From NCBI RefSeq assembly GCF_001905505.1, contig NZ_LIPG01000001.1:744001-808000 (forward strand): 64,000 nucleotides of DNA, written 5' to 3'. Below the pieces are notes generated by a model. The model saw only the letters and a list, made by a program, of their open reading frames with translations. It searched no databases and was not told the origin of the DNA. The DNA is from Streptomyces sp. CB02058 (GTDB lineage: Bacteria > Actinomycetota > Actinomycetes > Streptomycetales > Streptomycetaceae). Numbering within the stretch: the stretch's first letter is position 1; every line of letters begins with the position of its first letter. This document shows, one piece after another, positions 51,529 through 58,676 of the stretch. A program made the translations under genes and the position numbers.

Positions 51529-52400
51529 CCGCGAGTTACACGTTCCTGACCGTGCACCGGCCCGCGCCGCACCTCATGGCGCCGGCGCTGGCCGGAGCAC
51601 TCGGCGTACCGGCCACCGATGTGGATGTCGCCGACGAGGACGGGCAGGCGGACGACAGGAACTGGGACGCCCCGGTCCTGTGCTCCTACCACTCCGTGGC
51701 CGGGGACGTGGCGCTCGCCTGGGACGTGTCCGCCTCGGACGCGGTGGCGGCCCCGCCGGGCGAGGAGGAGGCGGCCCAACGGCTCGCCGGTGTACTCGGT
51801 ACGACGGTCCTGTACCCCGCGCGGGAGAAGGCCCCTTCGGCGTACTGGGCGGTGGGTCCGGACGGGACGCCGACCCGGGCGCGTCTACTGGAGGGGGACG
51901 AGGATCCTCCGGTGCTGGTGGTCGACGCGGTCGAGGCCCCGATGGACCAGCTGCCGGGGGCCCGGGTCGAGGTGCTGGCCGAGATCCTGCGTGAGCAGCA
52001 CGTGGAGACCCCGGTCACCGACGCCTACGCGGCGGCGAGTGACCCGCACGGCCGTGCGCCGGCCACCGGCAACGTGAACCGGGCGCGCGAGGCACTGCTG
52101 CTCTGGGAACGCCTCGTGCGCCGGATCGAGGCCGGATGGTCGCCGGGCGGGCACTACACCGCCGAGCTGTACGTCGAGGACCTGCGCACCCGGGACCGCC
52201 TGGAGGAGCTGGCCGGTATCGCGGGGCCCGAGCGGGAGCCGGTCGGCCGGGCCGTCGCGGAGCTCGACGAGGTGTTCCGGCAGGGCACCGAGAGCGACGA
52301 CGGCGCGCTGCTCGGCCGCCTCACCCGCTCGGGTTCCGCCGTCGCCGACCGGGGCTGGTGGTGGCACCGGCGCCCGGTGCGGCTGCCGTGGGACGACTGA
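51525..52400 (+). CDS. Putative immunity protein for pilin-toxin tip B
   Basis: A 291-residue soluble protein of unknown family. It has two parts: an N-terminal region (1-160, with AVGPDGTPTRARLLEGDEDPPVLVVDAVEAPM) and a helical C-terminal region (175-291) rich in Arg, Glu and Trp. Translational overlap with the toxin stop indicates the cognate immunity gene. The N-terminal region is repeated in shortened form at 52784, suggesting duplication within the immunity cluster. Confidence 0.65.
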   Translation: MTASYTFLTVHRPAPHLMAPALAGALGVPATDVDVADEDGQADDRNWDAPVLCSYHSVAGDVALAWDVSASDAVAAPPGEEEAAQRLAGVLGTTVLYPAREKAPSAYWAVGPDGTPTRARLLEGDEDPPVLVVDAVEAPMDQLPGARVEVLAEILREQHVETPVTDAYAAASDPHGRAPATGNVNRAREALLLWERLVRRIEAGWSPGGHYTAELYVEDLRTRDRLEELAGIAGPEREPVGRAVAELDEVFRQGTESDDGALLGRLTRSGSAVADRGWWWHRRPVRLPWDD

Positions 52401-52409
52401 GGAGACGCC

Positions 52410-52787
52410 GTGGCCGGACGGGTGCCGACGACCGCGGACGTACAGCTGGTGCAGGATCTCGTCTCGCGGATCCCCGAGTTCGAGGATCTCTACGAGTCGC
52501 ACGTGTTCAACGAGAACGGCACCGTGCTGCCCCACGTGTTCTTCTGGGACGTCACCCAGGAGACCGTGCGGTCCTACCTCGGCGCCGATGCCGACGCGCC
52601 CGACTGGCGCCGGACCTTCACGTTCCTGGAGGAGCAGAGCGCGCGCGGAGTGCCCGGCATCGACGAGGTGATCGACACCTCGTTCCTGGAGCACCTGCCC
52701 TTCCCGGGCAAGCCCGGACACGCGATCGTCGAGGAACTCGGTCCGGTGATGGCGGCGAAGTTCACGCGGATCCGGCCCTCCGGGTGA
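52410..52787 (+). CDS. Putative secondary immunity protein
   Basis: 125 residues, GTG start after GAGGAG, nine bases behind the 51525 gene. Readable features: LVSRIPEFEDLYESHVFNENG and PHVFFWDVTQETVRSYLG, followed by EEQSARGVPGIDEVIDTSFLEHLP. This resembles small uncharacterised proteins that accompany toxin loci (DUF7674-like, from memory). Likely an extra immunity gene for a tip no longer present. Its stop overlaps the next GTG (GTGA). Confidence 0.6.
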   Translation: MAGRVPTTADVQLVQDLVSRIPEFEDLYESHVFNENGTVLPHVFFWDVTQETVRSYLGADADAPDWRRTFTFLEEQSARGVPGIDEVIDTSFLEHLPFPGKPGHAIVEELGPVMAAKFTRIRPSG

Positions 52788-53080
52788 CCTTGAGGGGCCG
52801 GGCCGCGGTGACCTCGCCGCCGTCCGAGGCGGATGCGGCTTCGCGCCTCGCGGCCCGGCTCCGTACGACCGTCCTGCATCCCGCGCCCGGAGCGCGGCCG
52901 TCGGTGTACCGGGCTGTCGGGCCGGACGGCCGGGCGACCAGGGCGCGTCTGCTGGAGGGCGAGGAGGAACCCCCGGTGCTCGTCGTGGACGCCGTCGAGG
53001 CCCCGATGGAGCACCTGCCGAGGGCCCGGGTCGAGGTGCTCACCGAGCTCTCGTACGAGGAGCGCCGGGAGGGGCGGTGA
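52784..53080 (+). CDS. Truncated paralogue of the tip-B immunity protein
   Basis: 98 residues beginning at a GTG that overlaps the previous stop. From about residue 15 it aligns with residues 75-160 of the 51525 product: both have AVGPDG, then TRARLLEG, then PPVLVVDAVEAPM and ARVEVL. It lacks both the first ~75 residues and the whole C-terminal half of that protein. It may be a decaying duplicate or a minimal domain still expressed in the operon. Confidence 0.6.
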   Translation: MTLRGRAAVTSPPSEADAASRLAARLRTTVLHPAPGARPSVYRAVGPDGRATRARLLEGEEEPPVLVVDAVEAPMEHLPRARVEVLTELSYEERREGR

Positions 53081-53130
53081 GAGCGTCCGCGGCTGAGCTC
53101 CCGGCGGGCCGGGACCGCTGAGGTCCCGGG

Positions 53131-53148
53131 TTGGGCCCCTGGGCCCAA
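53131..53148 (+). promoter_or_regulatory. Pilin-toxin regulon palindrome, site 6 (hypothetical gene 53255)
   Basis: TTGGGCCC-CT-GGGCCCAA is a perfect inverted repeat, the closest match to the consensus. It is followed by 21 bases and TAACGT at 53170-53175, 79 bases before the GTG at 53255. Confidence 0.82.
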
Positions 53149-53254
53149 GACGGGCGACCGCCGGGTCAATAACGTCTGCGCTGCAGGTGATCGACGCCCG
53201 TCCCGGCGCACCCCCACGGCGCCGGGCCGGGCCGCAACCGGAAGGTGACGGCGC

Positions 53255-53698
53255 GTGCCCACGGCTGAGCAACTGACGATGACCGACGAGGAGTCCCGGC
53301 TGCTCCAGCACGGGCTGATGGAATGGTGCGGACCCGCCCGGTGCACGGAGGAGTTCGCCGTGGCCATGGGTTTCGACAGCGCGGAGGACCTCAGCCGCCG
53401 TGGCATGTCGATCCGCAGCGCCCTCGCCGAGAAGGAGTCCCTGGACCCGATGGACTGGGCGCGGGCCCTGCTGGCGACCGAGATCGCCTTCGCCAGCGAG
53501 GTGGTCGGTTCCGGCTACGAGTGGTCCACCACGACCGGCTGGGCCGACGACAGCACGTTACGGGTCCTGCGTTCCGCACAGCTGAAGCTGATCCGCACGG
53601 TCGCCCCGCTGGTCGGCCGGGAGCTCGGCACCCGGCGCAACGCACACGCGGAAGTACTGCGAGCCGGAGGAGCACCTCCGCCCGGCCCGGCCCGGTGA
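53255..53698 (+). CDS. Hypothetical protein with a TTA codon, in the pilin-toxin regulon
   Basis: 147 residues, soluble and mostly helical; family not recognised. Features include EEFAVAMGFDSAEDLSRRGMS near residue 32 and a C-terminal GGAPPPGPAR encoded by the first unit of a 44-bp tandem repeat, which supplies the stop codon. Codon 102 is TTA (53558), so translation should depend on bldA. GTG 53255 follows GGAAGG. It has a perfect copy of the regulon palindrome, which implies a role in the same process although the sequence gives no clue to it. Confidence 0.65.
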   Translation: MPTAEQLTMTDEESRLLQHGLMEWCGPARCTEEFAVAMGFDSAEDLSRRGMSIRSALAEKESLDPMDWARALLATEIAFASEVVGSGYEWSTTTGWADDSTLRVLRSAQLKLIRTVAPLVGRELGTRRNAHAEVLRAGGAPPPGPAR

Positions 53699-53797
53699 CC
53701 TGCACGACGCGAGGAGCACCTCCGCCCGGCCCGGCCCGGTGACCTGCACGACCTGAGCTGTGCCCCCGCCCGGCCCGGCTTGGTGGTCCGTACGGTC
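53667..53797 (+). repeat. 44-bp tandem repeat, about three units
   Basis: Units begin at 53667, 53711 and 53755. The first two are nearly identical (GAGGAGCACCTCCGCCCGGC and onward, through GTGACCTGCACGAC); the third is degenerate. The array covers the 3' end of the 53255 gene and the gap before the glycosyltransferase gene. Confidence 0.85.
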
Positions 53798-53817
53798 GCG
53801 GGACCATAATCGGCCGC

Positions 53818-55005
53818 ATGCCCGATCAGCAGACGCGCCTCCGCCCGGCGGCGCCCGAACCACGCAGCACCCGGCACCGCGCCGCGGCACAGCTCGCCGT
53901 CGCGGCCCCCGCGCTGGGCGCCTACGCGGCGGTCCGGGCCGTCGGGCTCCTCGTCTTCTGGGTGGCCGCGTCGGCCGCGGGGAAGGACGCGCCGCACCTG
54001 CTGGGCGGGCGCTGGGACTCCGTCTGGTACCAGCGGATCGCCGAGAACGGCTACGGCTGGACCGCCACCCTCCCCGACGGCACCGTCCACCCCGACCTGG
54101 CGTTCTTCCCGCTCCTCCCGGCCCTGGAACGCGGCCTCGCCACGGTCACCCCGCTCACCCCGCAGAGCGCCGGAATCACGATCGCCTGGATCGCCGGGCT
54201 CGTCGCGGCCTGGGGGATCTTCGCCGTCGGGGCCAGGCTGCACGGGCGGCGCACCGGGGTGCTCCTGGCCGCGCTGTGGGGCGCGTACCCGACCGCGTTC
54301 GTGCAGTCGATGGCGTACACCGAGACCCTGTTCACCGCGCTCGCCGCATGGTCCCTGTACGCCGTGCTCAAGGACCGCTGGATCACCGCGGGCGCGCTCT
54401 GCGTGCTCGCCGGGCTGACCCGGCCGTCGGCCGCCGCGCTCATCGCGGCCCTCGCGCTCACCGCCGCCGCCGTCCTCGTACGCGACAGCGGGCGGGGCGA
54501 CCGGCAGGGCCTGCTCCGGCGCAACGCGCGCATGCTGCTCGGGGTCTGCCTGGCGCCGCTGGGCTGGCTGGCGTACGTGGTGTTCGTCGGCGTACGGCAG
54601 GGCAGCCCCCTCGCGTACTTCGAGGTGCAGGCGCAGTGGGGCAACAGCATCGACGGCGGCCGGGCGCTCGCCGCGTTCATCCTCGGTCTGCCGCTGCCGG
54701 CCGCCCTGGGGCTGTGCGCGGCCCTCGGACTGCTCGGCTGGCTCGTCCTCCTGTGCGTACGGCAGCGCCAGCCGCTGCCCGTGCTCGTCTACGGCATCGG
54801 GATCGTCGTCATCTCGCTCATCGGCTCCGGCTACTTCGGCTCACGGCCGCGCCTGATGATGCCCGCCTTCCCGCTGCTCCTGCCGCCGGCCGTCGCGCTG
54901 GCACGACTGCGTACGACGGCGCGCACGGCCACGGTCGTCGCCGCTCTGGCCCTCGCCTCCGCCGCCTACGGGGCATGGACGCTGCTGGGGCCGGGGCCGC
55001 CGTGA
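53818..55005 (+). CDS. Polytopic membrane glycosyltransferase-like protein (PIG-V/GT-C type)
   Basis: A 395-residue integral membrane protein with about ten helices. The first external loop contains GGRWDSVWYQRIAENGYGW, and HPDLAFFPLLPALER follows. Together these match the PIG-V-like mannosyltransferases of the GT-C fold, where an Asp in the first loop is catalytic. It probably transfers a sugar from a polyprenyl donor outside the membrane. It does not carry the regulon palindrome, so its presence next to the toxin island may be incidental, or it may modify surface components. Confidence 0.8.
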   Translation: MPDQQTRLRPAAPEPRSTRHRAAAQLAVAAPALGAYAAVRAVGLLVFWVAASAAGKDAPHLLGGRWDSVWYQRIAENGYGWTATLPDGTVHPDLAFFPLLPALERGLATVTPLTPQSAGITIAWIAGLVAAWGIFAVGARLHGRRTGVLLAALWGAYPTAFVQSMAYTETLFTALAAWSLYAVLKDRWITAGALCVLAGLTRPSAAALIAALALTAAAVLVRDSGRGDRQGLLRRNARMLLGVCLAPLGWLAYVVFVGVRQGSPLAYFEVQAQWGNSIDGGRALAAFILGLPLPAALGLCAALGLLGWLVLLCVRQRQPLPVLVYGIGIVVISLIGSGYFGSRPRLMMPAFPLLLPPAVALARLRTTARTATVVAALALASAAYGAWTLLGPGPP

Positions 55006-55006
55006 G

Positions 55007-55024
55007 TTGGGTCCACGGACCCAC
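55007..55024 (+). promoter_or_regulatory. Pilin-toxin regulon palindrome, site 7 (lipoprotein 55090)
   Basis: TTGGGTCC-AC-GGACCCAC, 22 bases, TAGCGT at 55047-55052; the gene starts 37 bases later. Confidence 0.82.
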
Positions 55025-55089
55025 GCGCCGGGGGCATCCCGGTTGTTAGCGTGCTCATCCGGTGCACAGCGGGTCAGGAGCGGTGAGCG

Positions 55090-55875
55090 ATGAAGGTACG
55101 TACCACTGTCGTGGCGACGAGCGCGCTCGTCCTCTGCCTGGCGGCCACCGGCTGTGGCCCGGAGGGCGGCGAGGACAAGGGCCCGGACAAGAAGGCCGCC
55201 GCCTCGCAGAAGGCGGACCCCGGCACCGAGTCCGCCGGCGGCACCGGAACCGCCGCGCCCGATGCCTCCTCCGCCGCCCCGAAGCCCAGCAGCAGCGGCA
55301 AAACGCTCACCGAGGCCGAACTCGCCGAGGTGGCCCTGAAGACGGGCGAGCTGCCGGACTACGCGATCGCCCCGCTGGAGGGCGCCGACGAACGAGGCAC
55401 CGAGGAGTCCGAGGACGAGGCCTGCCGGCCGATCACCGCGATCATCAACGGCTCGCCCGAACCCGCCCCCACGGCCACCGTCTTCCGTACGGCGATGGAC
55501 ACCACCGAGGAGGGCAAGGACGACCAGACCGTCGTCACCGAGATCCTCACCTCCCACCCCGCCGGCGGCGCAGAGGAACTGCTCAGCTCGGTCCGGGCCG
55601 CCGTGAAGGCCTGCGCCGGCGGGTTCCGCGCGACGAGCCAGGACGGGCCGTCCACCTACACGGCGGTCAAGGCGCTGTCCGCGCCCCGGGCGGGGCAGGA
55701 CTCGTTCGCCTACCAGGTGACGGGCAGCCTGGCCGGGGCCAAGGTCCCGCTCGTCTTCCACCTCGTACGGACCGGGTCGACGGTCGTCACCTTCTACGCG
55801 GCGGACTTCCTCACGGCGAAGACCCCTGAGATCCCCGCCTCCCTCGTCACCGCACAGGCGGCGAAACTTCCGTGA
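55090..55875 (+). CDS. Putative lipoprotein of the pilin-toxin regulon
   Basis: A 261-residue secreted lipoprotein. The signal peptide ends in a lipobox-like LAATGC (Cys about residue 22), followed by a long Lys/Ala/Ser/Gly/Pro linker (25-75) and a globular domain (about 78-261) with two cysteines. No family recognised. It has the regulon palindrome with standard spacing, so it is probably made together with the pilin and pilin-toxins and could be a cell-envelope component of their secretion path. Its 3' end overlaps the convergent DUF192 gene by 29 bases. Confidence 0.75.
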   Translation: MKVRTTVVATSALVLCLAATGCGPEGGEDKGPDKKAAASQKADPGTESAGGTGTAAPDASSAAPKPSSSGKTLTEAELAEVALKTGELPDYAIAPLEGADERGTEESEDEACRPITAIINGSPEPAPTATVFRTAMDTTEEGKDDQTVVTEILTSHPAGGAEELLSSVRAAVKACAGGFRATSQDGPSTYTAVKALSAPRAGQDSFAYQVTGSLAGAKVPLVFHLVRTGSTVVTFYAADFLTAKTPEIPASLVTAQAAKLP

Positions 55876-56236
55876 CGGGCACGGAGACCCGCACCCGGGT
55901 CCCCGGCCGCAGCCCCCACCGCTCCATCGCCCCGGCCTCCGACTCCACCACATGACGGGCACGGAGCCTGGGCAGCCCGAGGCGGCCCGGCTTCATCGTG
56001 CGGACCGCCAGGACGTTGAACTTCCGGTCCAGATAGGCCACATCGATGGTGAACCGCATCCGGAAGGTGTGCACACTCCCGCACGGTGTGATCAACAGCG
56101 CCCCGTCGACGCCGTCCACCCCGAGCAGGCCCCGCGTCCGCGCCCGGTAGGAGGCGGCGATGCGCAGCGGCACCTCCCGCACGTCCTCGTCCGTTCCGAC
56201 CGTCAGTGTCCCGCTGCCGTCGCGCCATTTCCCCAT
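55847..56236 (-). CDS. DUF192-family protein
   Basis: 129 residues. The DUF192 pattern is clear: basic region ASYRARTRGLLG, then HTFRMRFTIDVAYLDRKFNVLAV, and VESEAGAMERWGLRPGTRV at the end. Function of the family is unknown. The ATG at 56236 is preferred; the open frame continues far upstream without similarity. It is divergent from the prepilin peptidase gene, 105 bases away. DUF192 proteins are often seen beside prepilin peptidase or pilus genes in actinomycetes, from memory, so a link to pilus biogenesis is plausible. Confidence 0.82.
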   Translation of the reverse strand: MGKWRDGSGTLTVGTDEDVREVPLRIAASYRARTRGLLGVDGVDGALLITPCGSVHTFRMRFTIDVAYLDRKFNVLAVRTMKPGRLGLPRLRARHVVESEAGAMERWGLRPGTRVRVSVPVTEVSPPVR

Positions 56237-56288
56237 GGGCACAGACCGTAGACCCCCGAGGCGCACTCTGGGTCCGGAACGGCCCGCA

Positions 56289-56306
56289 GTGGGCCCCAGG
56301 GCCCAA
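56289..56306 (+). promoter_or_regulatory. Pilin-toxin regulon palindrome, site 8 (prepilin peptidase)
   Basis: GTGGGCCC-CA-GGGCCCAA, 22 bases, TAGGGT at 56329-56334, then seven bases to the GTG at 56342, implying a leaderless transcript as for the two HINT pilin-toxins. Confidence 0.82.
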
Positions 56307-56341
56307 GACCCCGCAGCACGGGGCGGATTAGGGTCGGCGCC

Positions 56342-57145
56342 GTGGACGCCACCCTCATCGCGGTCGCCGTGCTCTGGGGCGCCGCCGCCGGACTGCTGCT
56401 CCCGCGCGCCGCCTACCGCTTCTCCGTGGAGCCCGAGGAGCCCTGGCGGGACGCCTGCCCGGCCGGGCACGCGTTCACGGGACCCGCGCGCGGCTGGCTC
56501 GGCACGACCCGGTGCGCGACCTGCGCCGTGACCGTCCCCGCGCTGCCCGGCGCCCCGGCACCCGAGGACCCCGGGGCACGCCCGGCACCGGCCCGGCCGC
56601 GCCGCTACGCCCCCGGAGCCGTCGCCCCGGCGGTCACCGTGCTCGCCTGCGCGGCCCTCGCCGCCGCCACCGGCCTCCGGCCGGAGGCCGTCGTCTGGCT
56701 GCTGCTGGCGCCCGTCGCCGTACTCCTCGCCGTCATCGACCGCCGGGTCCACCGGCTGCCCGACCGGCTGACCCTGCCCCTCGCCGGAGCGGCAGCCGTG
56801 CTCCTGGGGTGCGCCGCGCTGCTGCCCGAGCACGGCGGGTCCTGGACCACGGCCCTCCTCGGAGGAGCGGCGCTCGGCGGCTTCTACTTCCTGCTCTTCC
56901 TGATCAACCCCACCGGCATGGGCTTCGGCGACGTGAAGCTCGCCCTCGCGCTGGGGGTGGCACTCGGCTGGTACGGCTGGGCGGTGCTGTGCGCGGGCGG
57001 TTTCGCGGGCTTCCTCTTCGGCGCGCTGTACGGGGCCGGACTGATGCTGTTGCGAAGGGCCGGGCGCAGGACGGGCATCCCGTTCGGCCCCTTCATGATC
57101 GCCGGAGCGCTCGTCGGTCTGCTGTTCGGGGGCCTCGCCGCTTGA
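56342..57145 (+). CDS. Prepilin peptidase (A24 family, TadV/PilD-like)
   Basis: The aspartic peptidase that removes prepilin leaders; 267 residues and about seven helices. The catalytic aspartates are in VIDRRVHRLPDRLT (about residue 132) and the GxGD-type motif MGFGDVKLALALG (about 196). The N-terminal cytoplasmic part has a CPAGH...CATC knuckle pair as in PilD-like enzymes. GTG 56342 lies seven bases from the -10 element. It is the only prepilin peptidase seen in the window and shares its promoter type with the Flp pilin and the pilin-toxins, so it is the probable processing enzyme for all of them. Confidence 0.92.
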   Translation: MDATLIAVAVLWGAAAGLLLPRAAYRFSVEPEEPWRDACPAGHAFTGPARGWLGTTRCATCAVTVPALPGAPAPEDPGARPAPARPRRYAPGAVAPAVTVLACAALAAATGLRPEAVVWLLLAPVAVLLAVIDRRVHRLPDRLTLPLAGAAAVLLGCAALLPEHGGSWTTALLGGAALGGFYFLLFLINPTGMGFGDVKLALALGVALGWYGWAVLCAGGFAGFLFGALYGAGLMLLRRAGRRTGIPFGPFMIAGALVGLLFGGLAA

Positions 57146-57216
57146 GCCTCACCATGCGCACGGACGTACGGAATATCCGGTCGCGCGGGGCGGCGGGAGG
57201 CTGCCACGCTGCCCTG

Positions 57217-58053
57217 ATGACCCCATCGCCCGCATCCTCCGGCCCCTCGTCCTCCTCCGCCGCCTCCACGTCGGACGAGCGCTTCGACGCCCTCGTCGCG
57301 GAGGCCGTCTCCGTCTCCGTCGAGGGCTGGGACTTCTCCTGGTTCGAGGGCCGGGCCACCGAGGAGCGGCCCTCGTGGGGGTACGCACGGGCCATGGCGG
57401 GCCGCCTGGCGCGCGCCCGCGCCGCGCTGGACATCGACACCGGCGGAGGCGAGGTCCTCGCCTCCGCGCCCGTGCTGCCGCCGCTGACCGTGGCCACCGA
57501 GTCCTGGCCGCCGAACATCGCCCGCGCCACCGCGCTGCTCCACCCGCGCGGCGCGGCCGTCGTCGCGTGCGGGGAGGGATCGCCGCTGCCGTTCGGAGAC
57601 CGTGCCTTCGACCTCGTCGTCAGCCGGCACCCGGTGACGACCTGGTGGGAGGAGATCGCCCGGGTGCTGGCCCCCGGAGGCACGTACTTCTCCCAACAGG
57701 TCGGCCCCGCCAGCGTCTTCGAGCTCATCGAGTACTTCCTCGGCCCCCGCACCCCCGAGGAGCGCGACGCGCGGGATCCCGGGCGCGCGCGCAGGGGCGC
57801 GGAGGCGGCCGGTCTGGAGGTGACGGACCTGCGGGCCGAGCGGCTGCGCATCGAGTTCCACGACATCGGCGCCGTCGTCCACTTCCTGCGCAAGGTCATC
57901 TGGATGGTGCCGGGATTCACCGTCGCGGAGTACCTGCCCCAACTCCGCTCCCTGCACCGGCTCATCGAGGAGGAAGGACCGTTCGTCGCCCACAGCTCCC
58001 GGTTCCTCGTCGAGGCACGCAAACCGGAACATCCGCCAACAGGCCTACGCTGA
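57217..58053 (+). CDS. SAM-dependent methyltransferase (class I)
   Basis: A 278-residue methyltransferase-like protein. The SAM-fold strands can be traced, although the first glycine motif is weak: AALDIDTGGGEVLAS, then GEGSPLPFGDRAFDLVVSRHPVTTWWEEIARVLAPGG, typical of Methyltransf_11 proteins. The N-terminal 15 residues are Ser/Pro-rich. ATG 57217 is chosen; an in-frame ATG at 57154 is an alternative, and neither has a good ribosome site. Substrate unknown; no operon partner. Confidence 0.8.
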   Translation: MTPSPASSGPSSSSAASTSDERFDALVAEAVSVSVEGWDFSWFEGRATEERPSWGYARAMAGRLARARAALDIDTGGGEVLASAPVLPPLTVATESWPPNIARATALLHPRGAAVVACGEGSPLPFGDRAFDLVVSRHPVTTWWEEIARVLAPGGTYFSQQVGPASVFELIEYFLGPRTPEERDARDPGRARRGAEAAGLEVTDLRAERLRIEFHDIGAVVHFLRKVIWMVPGFTVAEYLPQLRSLHRLIEEEGPFVAHSSRFLVEARKPEHPPTGLR

Positions 58054-58156
58054 AGGTCAATTCACAGGATCCGGGTGCAACGGCATCCCCTGCCCCTCCG
58101 TCCTACCCATGAGTAGTGCGACCCTGGTGGTTGAGCGCACAACGAAGGAGCAGGTC

Positions 58157-58612
58157 ATGTCGGTGGGAAGGGAAATGCCGGGCGACGAGATCAGCCCGCC
58201 GGCGGGCCGGACGAGGCAGGGGAAGGCCGACTGGCTCACGGGGGCGCGGATCATCGCCGTCCATGGCCTGTTCTATCGGCCCGAGGGCCGCGCGGGGGAG
58301 CCGGAAGCCGTCGAATTCGTGCTGGAGGGCGGACAGTCGGTCCTGCTGACCTGTGCGTCCGACCACACGCTGAACATCACCTCCGGCGCCTGGCCCGGCC
58401 TCCCCGACTGGTGCGTGCCCGCGGGTCAGTGGCAGTTCGAGCAGCTGAGCCGTCTGCCGCTGCCCCCGTACGGCGGGGCGTGGACGGTCATCGGCACGCA
58501 GGAGCTGCGCGACGAGCACGGCGAGGTGTACGAAGCGGTGTTCCGGTGCGAGAACGGCGACTTCGTGGTCAAGGGCGGCGACACCGTGGCCATCCGCTTC
58601 GTGCGCCGCTGA
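58157..58612 (+). CDS. Hypothetical protein
   Basis: 151 residues, soluble, probably beta-rich, not recognised. Readable stretches: GARIIAVHGLFYRP, EAVEFVLEGGQSVLLTCASDHTLNITSG and a C-terminal FVVKGGDTVAIRFVRR. ATG 58157 is chosen because AAGGAG lies seven bases upstream; an earlier ATG at 58109 has no ribosome site. It converges with the winged-helix gene and is followed by a shared hairpin terminator. Confidence 0.7.
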   Translation: MSVGREMPGDEISPPAGRTRQGKADWLTGARIIAVHGLFYRPEGRAGEPEAVEFVLEGGQSVLLTCASDHTLNITSGAWPGLPDWCVPAGQWQFEQLSRLPLPPYGGAWTVIGTQELRDEHGEVYEAVFRCENGDFVVKGGDTVAIRFVRR

Positions 58613-58624
58613 GGCCGGGGGAGC

Positions 58625-58668
58625 GGGCCCCGCCGCCTGCGCCTCCGAGGCGAGGGGCGGCGGCCCGC
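58625..58668. terminator. Bidirectional hairpin between convergent genes
   Basis: CCGCCGCC and GGCGGCGG arms enclose an inner GCCTC-CGA-GGC-type stem between the 58157 gene and the convergent winged-helix gene. Confidence 0.65.
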
Positions 58669-58676
58669 CCCCCCCG

